Assembly (NCBI GenBank): GCA_964403505.1
Contig: CAYOFP010000007.1
Coordinates: 7,481 to 71,480, forward strand
Source: CAKSEI01 sp964403505
Lineage (GTDB): Bacteria > Bacillota > Clostridia > Oscillospirales > CAG-272
Length of the DNA: 64,000 nucleotides
Direction of reading: 5' to 3'
Part shown: positions 1 to 8,087 of the stretch, in pieces
Layout of the letters: the number at the start of each line of letters is the position of its first letter
How positions within the stretch are numbered: the first letter of the stretch is position 1
The notes under the pieces: generated by a model
What the model was told of the DNA's origin: nothing
Database searches by the model: none
Seen by the model: the letters and a program-made list of their open reading frames with translations, nothing else
Program-made: the position numbers and the translations under genes

Positions 1-2
1 CT

Positions 3-248
3 ACCGGCGGAAGCGCCGAGGCTGCGATTCAGTATATGAAGGACTGTGGCTGCACGAGGATCAAGTTTATGTGTATCATTTCCTCTGAGGTCGGTATAAA
101 GCTCCTCGCCGAAAAGCACCCCGATGTGCCGATCTATACGGCAAAATATGTCGAAGGACCGCTCAACGAGAAGGGATATATCTACACCGCCTTCGGCGAT
201 GCCGGTGACCGTGTCTGCGGAACGTGCAGCTATAAACCTGCGGAATGA
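3..248 (+). CDS. upp: Uracil phosphoribosyltransferase, C-terminal part
   Basis: This is the 3' end of a gene that enters from the left edge; about 81 residues remain. The family makes UMP from uracil and PRPP in the pyrimidine salvage pathway in the cytosol. The visible part starts with the TGGSA loop expected for PRPP binding, continues through the HPDV segment and ends with the GYI...GDAGDR-x-x-GT uracil-binding tail that is diagnostic for Upp. Reading is open to the window edge and closes with TGA at 246-248. A structured inverted-repeat element begins immediately after the stop codon. Confidence 0.93.
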   Translation, partial: TGGSAEAAIQYMKDCGCTRIKFMCIISSEVGIKLLAEKHPDVPIYTAKYVEGPLNEKGYIYTAFGDAGDRVCGTCSYKPAE

Positions 249-571
249 TAAGCATAGGAGGATAATCCGAACCCGCCTGAAAGAGCAGAATTTCGGCGCT
301 TTTCGGATTGTCGTCATTGCGCGTGGGGTTCCCCGAGACGAGCGTAGTCGAGTCTTGGGGCGTTCCGAGCAAGGCAAAGCCTTGCGGCTTCCTCCGCACC
401 AAAAATCACTCTAAATTCTGCTCTTTCAGGTCGAAGAATTTTAACGGAGCGGATTTTTGTCTGTGCGAGGCACAAAACGCAGTGAATCCTATCGGATTCA
501 CGAGTATTTTAACGAAGCAGAGGCGGAAATCCGTCCGTTAAAATCGGGTTCGCATTATCCTCCTATGCTTA
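249..571. repeat. MITE-like composite inverted-repeat element (323 bp)
   Basis: The ends are 26-bp inverted repeats (249-274 and 546-571, one mismatch) that begin and finish with TA, as expected if TA is the duplicated target. Nested inside are a perfect 18-bp inverted repeat (276-293 with 413-430), a second near-perfect one (438-456 with 527-544, one bulge) and small hairpins: GTGAATCC/GGATTCAC (482-501), GCAAGGC/GCCTTGC (370-386) and CCCCGAGAC pairing with GTCTTGGGG. The open frames that cross it are short and resemble no protein I know. It has no transposase. A non-autonomous Tc1/mariner (IS630)-type mobile element is my inference; no second copy exists in this window. Apart from this element and the terminator and promoter listed next, 249-688 holds no gene. 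Confidence 0.7.
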
Positions 572-587
572 AAGTGATTTTTTACAT

Positions 588-615
588 AAAAAGACCGTTT
601 TTGTGCGGTCTTTTT
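588..615 (+). terminator. Rho-independent terminator after upp region
   Basis: Stem AAAAAGACCG (588-597) pairs with CGGTCTTTTT (606-615) around an 8-base loop, followed by further T. It would end transcription coming from upp through the repeat element, before the asd promoter. Confidence 0.85.
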
Positions 616-630
616 GTTGTATTATATATA

Positions 631-659
631 TTGACGAATTGAGATTTGGCTGATATAAT
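631..659 (+). promoter_or_regulatory. SigA-type promoter of asd
   Basis: TTGACG (631-636), a 17-base spacer and a perfect TATAAT (654-659), 29 bases before the asd start. An AGGAG ribosome site follows at about 677-681. Confidence 0.82.
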
Positions 660-688
660 ATAAGGTAAATTAAAATAGGAGACAAATT

Positions 689-1771
689 ATGGATAAATTA
701 AAGGTTGGCGTAATCGGCGCGACAGGTATGGTCGGTCAGAGATTTTTGACTCTGCTCGAGGATCATCCGTTTTTTGAGGTAGTATGCCTTGCAGCTTCCG
801 CACGCAGCGCAGGAAAAACATATGAGGAGGCTTTGGGCGGCCGCTGGAAACTCGCTGTACCCATGCCGGAAAAATATAAGGATATGACGGTATACGATGC
901 CGCAGAGGTAGATAAGGTATCGGCGATGGTCGATTTTTGCTTTTGCGCTGTCGATATGAAAAAGGATGAGATAAAGGCGCTCGAGGAGGCGTATGCAAAA
1001 GCTGAAACACCGATCGTCTCGAATAACTCGGCAAACCGTTGGACGCCCGACGTTCCCATGGTAATTCCTGAAATCAATAACGACCATATTGAGATAATCG
1101 AATCTCAGCGTAAACGTCTCGGCACGAAACGCGGCTTCATCGCCGTAAAGCCGAACTGCTCTATCCAGAGCTATGTTCCCGCACTTTCCGCTCTTGCGGA
1201 GTTTGAGCCGACAGAGGTCGTCGCAACAACATATCAGGCGATATCCGGCGCAGGTAAGACATTCGATTCTATGCCGCAGATCGTCGATAATGTGATTCCG
1301 TATATCGGCGGTGAGGAAGAGAAGAGTGAGCAGGAGCCGCTCAAGATATGGGGACATATCGAGAACGGCGAGATAGTAAAGGCTTCTTCGCCTGTTATCA
1401 CGACGCAGTGCCTGCGCGTTCCCGTCTCTGACGGACATACAGCGGCCGTATTCGTTAAATTTAAGAAGAAACCCACAAAAGAGCAGATTCTCGAAGCGTG
1501 GAAAAACTATTCGGGCGAACCGCAGTCTCTTGACCTGCCCAGCGCACCGAAGCAGTTTATCACATACTTTGAGGAGGACGACCGTCCGCAGCCCAAGTTC
1601 GACCGCAATATCGAAAAGGGAATGGGCATCTGCGTCGGCAGACTCCGTGAAGATACAGTTTACGATTATAAATTTGTCGGAATGTCGCATAACACGCTCA
1701 GAGGAGCGGCAGGCGGTGCTGTGCTTATCGCCGAGCTTCTTACGGTAAAGGGTTATTTAACAAAGAAATAA
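689..1771 (+). CDS. asd: Aspartate-semialdehyde dehydrogenase
   Basis: Reduces aspartyl phosphate to aspartate semialdehyde with NADPH, the branch point to lysine/diaminopimelate, threonine and methionine; cytosolic. The 360-residue product has the N-terminal nucleotide-binding loop GATGMVGQRF, the catalytic cysteine in VKPNCSIQ (about residue 156), the GAGKTFDS stretch and the histidine segment DGHTAAVF. These variants and the length fit the archaeal/fungal-like Asd branch that many Clostridia use rather than the E. coli type. An AGGAG site precedes the ATG. It has its own promoter and terminator, so it looks monocistronic. A 330-codon reading frame on the opposite strand is only a shadow. 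Confidence 0.95.
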   Translation: MDKLKVGVIGATGMVGQRFLTLLEDHPFFEVVCLAASARSAGKTYEEALGGRWKLAVPMPEKYKDMTVYDAAEVDKVSAMVDFCFCAVDMKKDEIKALEEAYAKAETPIVSNNSANRWTPDVPMVIPEINNDHIEIIESQRKRLGTKRGFIAVKPNCSIQSYVPALSALAEFEPTEVVATTYQAISGAGKTFDSMPQIVDNVIPYIGGEEEKSEQEPLKIWGHIENGEIVKASSPVITTQCLRVPVSDGHTAAVFVKFKKKPTKEQILEAWKNYSGEPQSLDLPSAPKQFITYFEEDDRPQPKFDRNIEKGMGICVGRLREDTVYDYKFVGMSHNTLRGAAGGAVLIAELLTVKGYLTKK

Positions 1772-1774
1772 TAC

Positions 1775-1805
1775 AAAAAGTCATCGGACAGACCGATGAC
1801 TTTTT
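1775..1805 (+). terminator. Rho-independent terminator of asd
   Basis: AAAAAGTCATCGG (1775-1787) pairs with CCGATGACTTTTT (1793-1805) around ACAGA. The stem is symmetrical with A and T flanks, so it could also act on the opposite strand. Confidence 0.9.
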
Positions 1806-1812
1806 ATGTGGG

Positions 1813-1834
1813 AAAACTTTTTTTAAAAAGTTTT
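1813..1834 (-). terminator. A/T-rich palindrome at the end of the desulfurase gene
   Basis: AAAACTTTTT and AAAAAGTTTT flank a two-base centre and overlap the minus-strand stop codon. It probably terminates the desulfurase transcript together with the asd terminator stem read in reverse, but the stem has almost no G/C and may be weak alone. Confidence 0.5.
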
Positions 1835-2993
1835 ATGCTTTGAATTTTGCGAGTGTTTCTATGCCTTGCTTTATTGCTTCAGCGCATATGTCTGCTTCTT
1901 TTTCGGTATTGTTCTCGCAGAGACTGATTCTTATCGTGCAGTCGGCTTCGTGCTTTGACAGTCCGAACGCTGCGAGAACGCGGTTTTCACCGTTTTCGTG
2001 CGAGGAACAGGCAGAGCCTGATGAAACATATATCCCATTTTGAGAAAGATAATGGAGCATCGTTTCGCTTTTAATATCGGGTATCGTGCAGGAGATTATG
2101 TGCGGAGCACGTACCGCAGGTTTGTTGATCACGGCAAAGCGGGAGAGTCTGCTCTCGAGATATTCTCTAAGCGTGCATATCTTCTTTGTGTTATCGGAGA
2201 TTCTTTTCATTGCCTCTGCGGCCGCCGCACCGAATCCTACTGCGCAAATGGTGTTTTCCGTGCCCGAGCGCAGACCGTGTTCCTGTCCTCCTCCGAAGAT
2301 GATCGGCGATATTGCCTTGCGTTTTATGATATCGCGGGAGATATACAGTGCGCCTGCACCCTTCGGTCCGTGTATCTTATGAGAGCTTATCGTCACCATA
2401 TCGCAGTTCAGCTTTTTCGGGAAAAGCGGTATTTTCATAAAAGCCTGTACCGCATCGGTATGCGTGATGATATCGGGTACTATCCGTTTTGCCTCGGTGA
2501 AAATATGTTCAAGGTCAAAAACAGCTCCCGTTTCATTATTTACCGCCATTACCGATACGAGAAACGTATCAGGCGTGAGCGATTTTTTTAACCTTTCCAT
2601 ATGAAAAACGCCGTTCTCCGTCGGTATCCGTTCTACCCGGAAGCCTTCCTTTTCCAGCGCTTTTGCAGTGTTTTCGACACAAGGGTGCTCGCAGTCTGAT
2701 ATGATTATCTTTCCTCCGCGAAACCGTTCTTTCGAGTGTGCGACGCCTGTCAGAGCTAAGTTGTTTGCCTCTGTTCCTGAGGAGGTGAAAATAAGCCTGT
2801 CTTCTCGTTCCCGAACACCGAGGGATTTGAAAATGACATCCTTTGCGCCCTTCATTTGCTTTTCCGCTTCAAATCCTGCTTTGTGCAGGGAGGAGGGATT
2901 GGCATACAGCTCGGTCATCATTTGTTCCATAGCAGACAGGGCAGGCTCGCATATTGCGGTGGTCGCACTGTTGTCAAAGTAAATCTCGGGCAT
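1833..2993 (-). CDS. Cysteine desulfurase family protein (NifS/IscS-like)
   Basis: PLP enzyme predicted to remove sulfur from cysteine as a protein persulfide for Fe-S cluster or tRNA thiolation. The protein starts YFDNSATT, has the PLP lysine in SSHKIHGPKG and a long active-site cysteine loop, SSGSACSS. About 386 residues is normal. I chose the ATG at 2991-2993, one base after the upstream lipoprotein stop (TAAgATG); the longer reading would need a TTG codon inside that gene. No strong ribosome site is visible, so translation is probably coupled to the lipoprotein gene. No iscU, thiI or mnmA lies nearby, so the sulfur acceptor cannot be deduced from context. Confidence 0.9.
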   Translation of the reverse strand: MPEIYFDNSATTAICEPALSAMEQMMTELYANPSSLHKAGFEAEKQMKGAKDVIFKSLGVREREDRLIFTSSGTEANNLALTGVAHSKERFRGGKIIISDCEHPCVENTAKALEKEGFRVERIPTENGVFHMERLKKSLTPDTFLVSVMAVNNETGAVFDLEHIFTEAKRIVPDIITHTDAVQAFMKIPLFPKKLNCDMVTISSHKIHGPKGAGALYISRDIIKRKAISPIIFGGGQEHGLRSGTENTICAVGFGAAAAEAMKRISDNTKKICTLREYLESRLSRFAVINKPAVRAPHIISCTIPDIKSETMLHYLSQNGIYVSSGSACSSHENGENRVLAAFGLSKHEADCTIRISLCENNTEKEADICAEAIKQGIETLAKFKA

Positions 2994-2994
2994 C

Positions 2995-3522
2995 TTAATT
3001 CTTGAATACAAAATTTTCTATCATTTTTTCTGCATCGGACAGATAATCATCGTATTTATCGGTCTGTGCTGTGTATGTAAAGATATATGCGATTCCGCTT
3101 CTTATGCAGACGACCTGCATGTATTTTGCCTCGACCCCGGTCACACTGCCGGTATAAACAGCCTTGTATGCCGCATGAGAATCGAGGAGCGTATCCTCAG
3201 ACGATACGAGCTCGAAATTCTCGTATATACTTTTAAAGTCTTCCGTATACTCGTCGAAATAATCCTTTGCGCTTTGTGTGCTGTTATTTACCGTAGCCGC
3301 CATCAGGGAGACGTTTACTAAAATAGAGTCGGAGTATTTTGCCGTGGTAACACCTGTTGAGGTCTCGGGCGTCCATTCGTCCGGTACAAAGAAGTAATAG
3401 TCGACATCATCGCCCGAAATGCGCTGCATACCCTTCGGCGCATCGCCGACGGTGCTGGAGCAGGATATGAGCGATAATACGAGAATCAATGATAAAATTA
3501 CGGTAATTATATTTTTTTTCAT
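2995..3522 (-). CDS. Lipoprotein with PsbP/DUF1795-like fold
   Basis: A 175-residue secreted lipoprotein. Residues 1-20 form a lysine-hydrophobic signal ending in a lipobox LISC, so Cys21 should be lipidated and the protein anchored outside the membrane. The remainder, with the FVPDEW segment and alternating beta segments ending in a MIENFVF motif, resembles the PsbP/DUF1795 (MOG1-like) group of small Firmicute lipoproteins; no enzymatic motif is seen. It is the first gene of a two-gene minus-strand unit with the cysteine desulfurase, with which it nearly overlaps. Whether that pairing has a functional meaning is unknown. Confidence 0.72.
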   Translation of the reverse strand: MKKNIITVILSLILVLSLISCSSTVGDAPKGMQRISGDDVDYYFFVPDEWTPETSTGVTTAKYSDSILVNVSLMAATVNNSTQSAKDYFDEYTEDFKSIYENFELVSSEDTLLDSHAAYKAVYTGSVTGVEAKYMQVVCIRSGIAYIFTYTAQTDKYDDYLSDAEKMIENFVFKN

Positions 3523-3554
3523 GATAAAAATACATCCTTATTTTGATTATTATA

Positions 3555-3584
3555 ATTATACATCATATCAAGAGCTTAAGTCAA
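3555..3584 (-). promoter_or_regulatory. Minus-strand promoter of the lipoprotein-desulfurase pair
   Basis: Read on the minus strand: TTGACT (3584-3579), 18-base spacer, TATAAT (3560-3555), 33 bases before the lipoprotein ATG. Confidence 0.7.
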
Positions 3585-3596
3585 TATAGAATATTG

Positions 3597-3625
3597 TTGA
3601 TTTTATTTAACCGGTGTGTTAAAAT
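3597..3625 (+). promoter_or_regulatory. Promoter of the PfkB-hydrolase-ruvX operon
   Basis: TTGATT (3597-3602), 17-base spacer, TAAAAT (3620-3625). Transcription would begin near 3632, which rules out the long upstream reading of the kinase gene from 3543 and supports the ATG at 3657. Confidence 0.6.
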
Positions 3626-3656
3626 TAGAGAAAAAGGAAAGGTTTTACAAAAGGAT

Positions 3657-4607
3657 ATGACACCACGTGTACTTGTAGTCGGAAATACATCGCTCGATAT
3701 CAAATTTGATATAAACTGTATACCGCTTATCGGTGAGACTGCAGCGGCGAGCTCTTTTGGCGAGGATATTGGCGGCAAGGGCGGCAGAGCGTGCTTTTCT
3801 TTTCTTTCGCTTGATATAACGCCGATCCTTCTTGGCAGGATAGGTGATGATGCAAATGCAAAACGCATAAAAAAACGCCTTGAGACGATCGGTTCCGACG
3901 TGCGGTATCTGAGTGTCACACACGGTATAAAAACGTCCGTTGTCGCAAATTTAATTGAGGGTGACCGCATACGTAGTATCGAGTATAAAGGTGCAGCGGC
4001 GAAGCTGACACGCAGGGATGTAGAGAATGCGTTTCTCACTCGTCCCGATGCTGTGTATCTGAATTTTGACGTCAGTGCAGAGATCGCCGACTATGTCACG
4101 GTGTGCGCATCGAAAAGGAATATTCCGGTGTTTTTATCCGCCTCTCCTGCAAGACGGGATGTAGCAATTGAAGAGCTTATGAATATAAATACCGTTTTTT
4201 TGGACGAAAATGATATTAAAAGCTATATCGGGATAAGCGCAAATACGATCGAGGGGTGTATGAAGGCGTCTGTCATGCTCGAGAATAAGATGCATGTCAA
4301 GTGCGTTGTCATAAAACGTGCTGAGAAGGGTACTTTCATATATACAGGGAAGTATTATAAGGCGATACAGGCCTTTGAGCTAAAGCCGACGGATAAACGG
4401 TATGACGGGGTTGCTTTTGACACGGCGTTCATTGCTTTTTATCTGAAACACAGAAAGTATAACGGTGCAGGCGAATTTGCGAATGTGTTTTCTGCGCTGA
4501 CGGGCAGCCGAAAAGAGGACGAGCCGCCTTTTCCCTCGATGGAAGAGATAAAGCGCTTTGCCGGGATAAACGAAATATCATTTAATGAGGTTGATGAATA
4601 TGAATAA
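3657..4607 (+). CDS. PfkB/ribokinase-family sugar kinase, degenerate anion hole
   Basis: A 316-residue member of the ribokinase/PfkB superfamily, which phosphorylates sugars or nucleosides with ATP. N-terminal VVGNTSLDI and the GGKGGRACF signature (residues 39-47) match the substrate-binding half. The second signature, normally DTTGAGDAF, reads YDGVAFDTAF here: the catalytic aspartate is kept (D255), but the Gly-Ala-Gly anion hole is replaced by Val-Ala-Phe with one extra residue. Substrate is therefore unknown and activity uncertain. Start at ATG 3657 is supported by the promoter position; an AAAGG lies very close. The gene overlaps the hydrolase start by 8 bases. Confidence 0.75.
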   Translation: MTPRVLVVGNTSLDIKFDINCIPLIGETAAASSFGEDIGGKGGRACFSFLSLDITPILLGRIGDDANAKRIKKRLETIGSDVRYLSVTHGIKTSVVANLIEGDRIRSIEYKGAAAKLTRRDVENAFLTRPDAVYLNFDVSAEIADYVTVCASKRNIPVFLSASPARRDVAIEELMNINTVFLDENDIKSYIGISANTIEGCMKASVMLENKMHVKCVVIKRAEKGTFIYTGKYYKAIQAFELKPTDKRYDGVAFDTAFIAFYLKHRKYNGAGEFANVFSALTGSRKEDEPPFPSMEEIKRFAGINEISFNEVDEYE

Positions 4608-5550
4608 GACCACGGGCACTTTTTTGTCGAGCGATAAGAAGACGAATATCGCATATTATGTATATACTCCCGACACACCCGTTCGTGCGGTGGTGCAGAT
4701 CAGCCACGGCATGACCGAGCATATTGAAAGATACGAGGAGTTTGCATCTTTCTTGTGTGAGAGTGGCATCGCTGTCTGCGGAAATGACCATCTCGGTCAC
4801 GGCGCATCCTCTTCCGAGGAGGACTGGGGATGCTTCGGCGATGGCGGCATCTATGCTCTTGTCGACGATCTCGATATCTTGAACAGTATCATGAAAAAGA
4901 AATATCGCAGTGCGCCGTATATCCTTCTCGGGCATAGTATGGGTTCTTTCGTTGCGAGGAAATATATCACGGTATACGGTGATCATATCGACGGCGTTAT
5001 CCTGTCAGGAACAAGCGGAGGCAACGTCCCTCTCGGTATGGGCATCGCTGTGACTGCACTTTTGGGTGCTTTCCGCGGAAAGCATTATCACAGTCCGCTT
5101 GTCGTGAGTCTTGCATCGAAGGGATATAATTCGCATTTCTCTGCAGATGAGGGAAAGCATGCGTGGCTGACGCGTGATGCGGAAATACGGGAAAAATACG
5201 CAGCTGACCCGAGATGTACCTTTACATTTTCGGTGGGTGCATATAACGGATTGTTCAAGCTGTTAAAGGATATATCCTCTCCCGGATGGGCGGCGAGCGT
5301 TCCGAAGTCGCTTCCCGTTTTTCTCGCCTCGGGTGCTGATGACCCGGTGGGTGATTACGGGAATGGGTTTAAGATGGTATGTGATGCGCTCGAGGGCGCT
5401 GAAATAAGTAAGTTAAAAACAAAGCTTTATGATAACTGCCGCCACGAAATATTAAATGAGACGAACAGGGAAGAGGTATACGGTGATTTTCTCGGGTTTA
5501 TCAATGATGTGGCGGAAGGCGTAGTAAGAGAAAGGCAGAGCGGATTTTGA
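4600..5550 (+). CDS. Alpha/beta hydrolase, monoacylglycerol lipase/lysophospholipase type
   Basis: A 316-residue serine hydrolase. The nucleophile elbow is GHSMGS, the oxyanion strand HGMTEHIERY near the N-terminus, and the acid and histidine appear as GADDPVG and NCRHEILNE, the arrangement of monoacylglycerol lipases and PldB-type lysophospholipases. There is no signal peptide, so action on lipids at the cytosolic membrane face or on small esters is likely. Three ATG codons are possible (4585, 4594, 4600); 4600 has GAGG nine bases upstream and overlaps the kinase stop (ATGAATAA). It is cotranscribed with the kinase and overlaps ruvX. Confidence 0.82.
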   Translation: MNKTTGTFLSSDKKTNIAYYVYTPDTPVRAVVQISHGMTEHIERYEEFASFLCESGIAVCGNDHLGHGASSSEEDWGCFGDGGIYALVDDLDILNSIMKKKYRSAPYILLGHSMGSFVARKYITVYGDHIDGVILSGTSGGNVPLGMGIAVTALLGAFRGKHYHSPLVVSLASKGYNSHFSADEGKHAWLTRDAEIREKYAADPRCTFTFSVGAYNGLFKLLKDISSPGWAASVPKSLPVFLASGADDPVGDYGNGFKMVCDALEGAEISKLKTKLYDNCRHEILNETNREEVYGDFLGFINDVAEGVVRERQSGF

Positions 5551-5954
5551 AAATACTCGGAGTTGATTTCGGAGATAAGAGGACGGGGCTTGCCGTGAGC
5601 GACGAAAGCGGAAAATTTGCTTTCGGTTATGAGACGGTCACGGCAGACGGAAAAAATAAACTTGCGGCGAAAATATCGGATATTGCGCACGAAAAGGGAT
5701 GTGAACTGATCGTTGTCGGAAATCCGATCAATATGAACGGTACTCGGGGCCCACGCTCCGAGCGAGCGTGCGCTTTTGCTGCGCTTTTGCATGAAGTATC
5801 GGGTATCGAGACAGTCATGTTTGACGAGCGATGCACGACTATGGAGGCACATAGCTACCTGAATGTGACCAATACCAGAGGCAAAGACAGAAAAGCAGTA
5901 GTGGATACCCTGTCCGCACAGATAATTTTGCAGGATTTTCTTAACAAATCTTAA
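5547..5954 (+). CDS. ruvX: RuvX/YqgF family RNase H-fold nuclease
   Basis: A 135-residue member of the YqgF family, implicated in pre-16S rRNA processing and proposed as an alternative Holliday-junction resolvase. The N-terminal GVDFGDKRTGLAVSD carries the first RNase H-fold aspartate, NPINMNGTRGPRSE is the conserved central segment and FDERCTTMEA carries another acidic position; an aspartate near VVDTLSAQ completes the set. It begins with TTG inside the hydrolase stop codon (TTGA overlap), indicating translational coupling. Translation ends next to the repeats in front of galT. A canonical ruvCAB cluster is present 38 kb away. Confidence 0.9.
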   Translation: MKILGVDFGDKRTGLAVSDESGKFAFGYETVTADGKNKLAAKISDIAHEKGCELIVVGNPINMNGTRGPRSERACAFAALLHEVSGIETVMFDERCTTMEAHSYLNVTNTRGKDRKAVVDTLSAQIILQDFLNKS

Positions 5955-5970
5955 GAAATCTTAATATATT
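5941..5970. promoter_or_regulatory. Three 10-bp tandem TTAAgA-like repeats before the galT promoter
   Basis: TTAACAAATC, TTAAGAAATC and TTAATATATT follow each other with exact 10-base period and end four bases before the galT -35. Same-face TTAAgA repeats with one-turn spacing are the usual binding pattern of OmpR/PhoB-type response regulators. A similar block precedes the GT2/two-component operon at 10136. Regulatory role is inference. Confidence 0.5.
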
Positions 5971-5973
5971 GTG

Positions 5974-6002
5974 TTGAAAATAGGAAAATGCTGTGGTATA
6001 CT
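5974..6002 (+). promoter_or_regulatory. SigA-type promoter of galT-galE
   Basis: TTGAAA (5974-5979), 17-base spacer, TATACT (5997-6002), 43 bases before the galT ATG. Confidence 0.72.
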
Positions 6003-6045
6003 ATTATGAGTAATAAATCAATAAATACATATAATAGGTAATGAC

Positions 6046-7041
6046 ATGGCAGAATTAAGATGGAATCCGATCATCAAGGATTGGATAATGGTAATTTCAA
6101 ATAGGGCAAAAAGACCGAATATGCCGAAGGACTACTGTCCGTTTTGCCCCGGCTCAGGCAAAGTGCCTGATGAATATGAGGTGTTGAAGTACGATAACGA
6201 TTTTCCGGCGCTTTCTAAGAATCCGCCCGAACCCGATACGCCGTATACCGACGGCGCAAAGGATATTTTCGGGGTTGCACCGGCATACGGAAAATGTGAG
6301 GTCATACTTTTCTCGCCCGAGCATAACGGCACGCTATACGAGCTCTCGAGAGAGCATATGAATAAGCTCGTCGATCTTTGGCAGGACAGATTCAACGATA
6401 TCTCATCTGACGAAAAGATAAAATATGTATTTATTTTTGAGAATCGCGGTGAGGCGGTCGGAGTGACACAGCCGCATCCGCACGGTCAGATCTACGGATA
6501 TTCCTTCTTGCCGAAAAAACTCGAGCTCGAACTTGCTTCGGCAAAGGAGCATTATGAGGATCACGGCAGGTGCCTCTTCTGTGATATCGATAAGGAGGAG
6601 AGGGAGTTCGGCGAGCGTATGATATACGAGAATGATAATTTTATCGCATATATACCGTTTTTCTCGGATTACGCTTACGGGGTCACGATAAGCGCCAAAA
6701 ATCATAAAAATAATATTGGACAGTTTGATGCAAAGGAAAAAGAGGATCTCGGTGAGATCATCCAGAATATTACCGGAGCGTATGACAGTCTCTTTGATAA
6801 CCGTTTCCCGTATATGATGTGCATGCATAACGGTCCTGTAAATTACAGCGAGAGCACAGACGATTATTATCATTTTCATATTGAGATGCTGCCGCCCATG
6901 CGTGGGAACGGCGTTCAGCAGTTCCGTGCATCGAGCGAGTCGGGCGCATGGGCATGCTGTAATCCCTCGTCGCCCGAAAAGAATGCGGTGCAGTTAAGAG
7001 AAGCGCTTGAAAAATTTTTGAAAGGCGGAAGTAACAGATGA
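6046..7041 (+). CDS. galT: Galactose-1-phosphate uridylyltransferase (HIT superfamily)
   Basis: Exchanges UMP between UDP-glucose and galactose-1-phosphate in the Leloir pathway. The 331-residue protein has the N-terminal NPIIKDWIMV and RAKRP segments, a zinc-type pair CPFCPGS, the active-site QPHPHGQIYG with the nucleotidylated histidine, a second cysteine pair CLFC, and near the C-terminus YYHFHIEMLPP that supplies the remaining histidines. This is the class I GalT plan rather than the low-GC Firmicute class II form. Stop overlaps the galE ATG by four bases, so both enzymes are made together. The promoter is preceded by operator-like repeats. Confidence 0.93.
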   Translation: MAELRWNPIIKDWIMVISNRAKRPNMPKDYCPFCPGSGKVPDEYEVLKYDNDFPALSKNPPEPDTPYTDGAKDIFGVAPAYGKCEVILFSPEHNGTLYELSREHMNKLVDLWQDRFNDISSDEKIKYVFIFENRGEAVGVTQPHPHGQIYGYSFLPKKLELELASAKEHYEDHGRCLFCDIDKEEREFGERMIYENDNFIAYIPFFSDYAYGVTISAKNHKNNIGQFDAKEKEDLGEIIQNITGAYDSLFDNRFPYMMCMHNGPVNYSESTDDYYHFHIEMLPPMRGNGVQQFRASSESGAWACCNPSSPEKNAVQLREALEKFLKGGSNR

Positions 7042-8021
7042 ATATACTTGTGACAGGCGGCGCCGGATATATCGGAAGCCATGCGGTGGCGGCTCTGAAA
7101 GAAAAAGGACATAGCGTGGCAGTCGTTGATAACCTGGTAAAAGGACATGCAGATGCGGTCAAGGGCACAAAGCTCTATGTGGGAAGTATCGGAGATAAAG
7201 CTTTTATGGATCAGGTCTTTTCCGAGAATGATTTTGACGGAGTTATGCATTTTTCGGCATTTTCTCTTGTCGGCGAAAGTATGGAAATGCCCTATGAGTA
7301 TTATAACAATAATGTCTGCGAGAGCCTGAATCTCTTTCATACGATGGTAGAGCATGGCGTAAAGAATATCGTATTTTCTTCGACCGCTGCAACTTTCGGC
7401 GAGCCGGACGAGATCCCGATCTCCGAGACGACAGCGCAAAACCCGATCAATACCTACGGCGAAACGAAGCTCGCCATGGAAAAAATGCTCAAGTGGTTTG
7501 GCGTGGCATACGGCATGAACAGTATATGTCTCCGATATTTTAACGTCGCAGGCGCTCATCCCTCGGGTGAGATCGGTGAGGACCATCGTCCCGAGACGCA
7601 CCTGATACCGATTGTTTTGCAGGTGGCAAACGGGAAGCGTGATTCGCTCTCGATATTCGGCGGAGATTATCCGACGAAGGACGGCACGTGTATTCGTGAT
7701 TATATCCATGTAAGCGACCTTGCAAATGCGCATATACTGGCCATGGAATATATGTTAAAGAATAACTGTTCCGACGCATTCAATCTCGGCTCCGGCGGCG
7801 GATACTCAAACCTTGAGATACTGAATGCCGCACGTGAGGTGACAGGGAAGCCGATCCCTGCCGAGATAAAGGAAAGACGTGCGGGCGACCCACCCGTTCT
7901 TATCGCATCGAGCGAGAAGGCAGAGCGGGTGCTCGGCTGGAAGCGTGAGTACGGAATCAAGGATATCATCGCAACTGCATGGAAATGGCACGAGAGCCAT
8001 CCGAATGGCTACGGCGACTAA
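7038..8021 (+). CDS. galE: UDP-glucose 4-epimerase
   Basis: Interconverts UDP-glucose and UDP-galactose with bound NAD; with GalT it links galactose use to sugar nucleotides for polysaccharide synthesis. The 327-residue extended short-chain dehydrogenase shows GGAGYIGSH near the N-terminus, the SSTAATFG strand with the catalytic serine/threonine, and Y-x-x-x-K as TYGETK about residue 147-152. C-terminal RAGDPPVLIAS is typical of GalE. An AAGGCGG ribosome site lies inside galT, and a terminator follows. Confidence 0.95.
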   Translation: MNILVTGGAGYIGSHAVAALKEKGHSVAVVDNLVKGHADAVKGTKLYVGSIGDKAFMDQVFSENDFDGVMHFSAFSLVGESMEMPYEYYNNNVCESLNLFHTMVEHGVKNIVFSSTAATFGEPDEIPISETTAQNPINTYGETKLAMEKMLKWFGVAYGMNSICLRYFNVAGAHPSGEIGEDHRPETHLIPIVLQVANGKRDSLSIFGGDYPTKDGTCIRDYIHVSDLANAHILAMEYMLKNNCSDAFNLGSGGGYSNLEILNAAREVTGKPIPAEIKERRAGDPPVLIASSEKAERVLGWKREYGIKDIIATAWKWHESHPNGYGD

Positions 8022-8031
8022 AATAAAATAT

Positions 8032-8067
8032 AAGACGCTGATATTTAAGATAAAATCAGCGTCTTTA
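8032..8067 (+). terminator. Terminator of galT-galE
   Basis: AAGACGCTGAT (8032-8042) pairs with ATCAGCGTCTT (8055-8065) around a 12-base loop. The T run is short, so termination could be leaky and pepD, which starts 20 bases on, may be partly read from galT. Confidence 0.65.
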
Positions 8068-8087
8068 CTGTTATCAGGAGGATACCT

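Noticed and set aside
698..1690. 330-codon open frame on the minus strand over asd
   Set aside because: It is a shadow: no ribosome site, no domain, unlikely composition, and asd on the other strand is unambiguous.
3543..3656. Upstream extension of the PfkB gene from ATG 3543
   Set aside because: The predicted promoter (3597-3625) would place transcription start after this codon and the extension has no family similarity.
6915..7733. 272-codon minus-strand frame over galT-galE
   Set aside because: Overlaps two certain genes throughout and has a cysteine/histidine/arginine-rich, unstructured translation.
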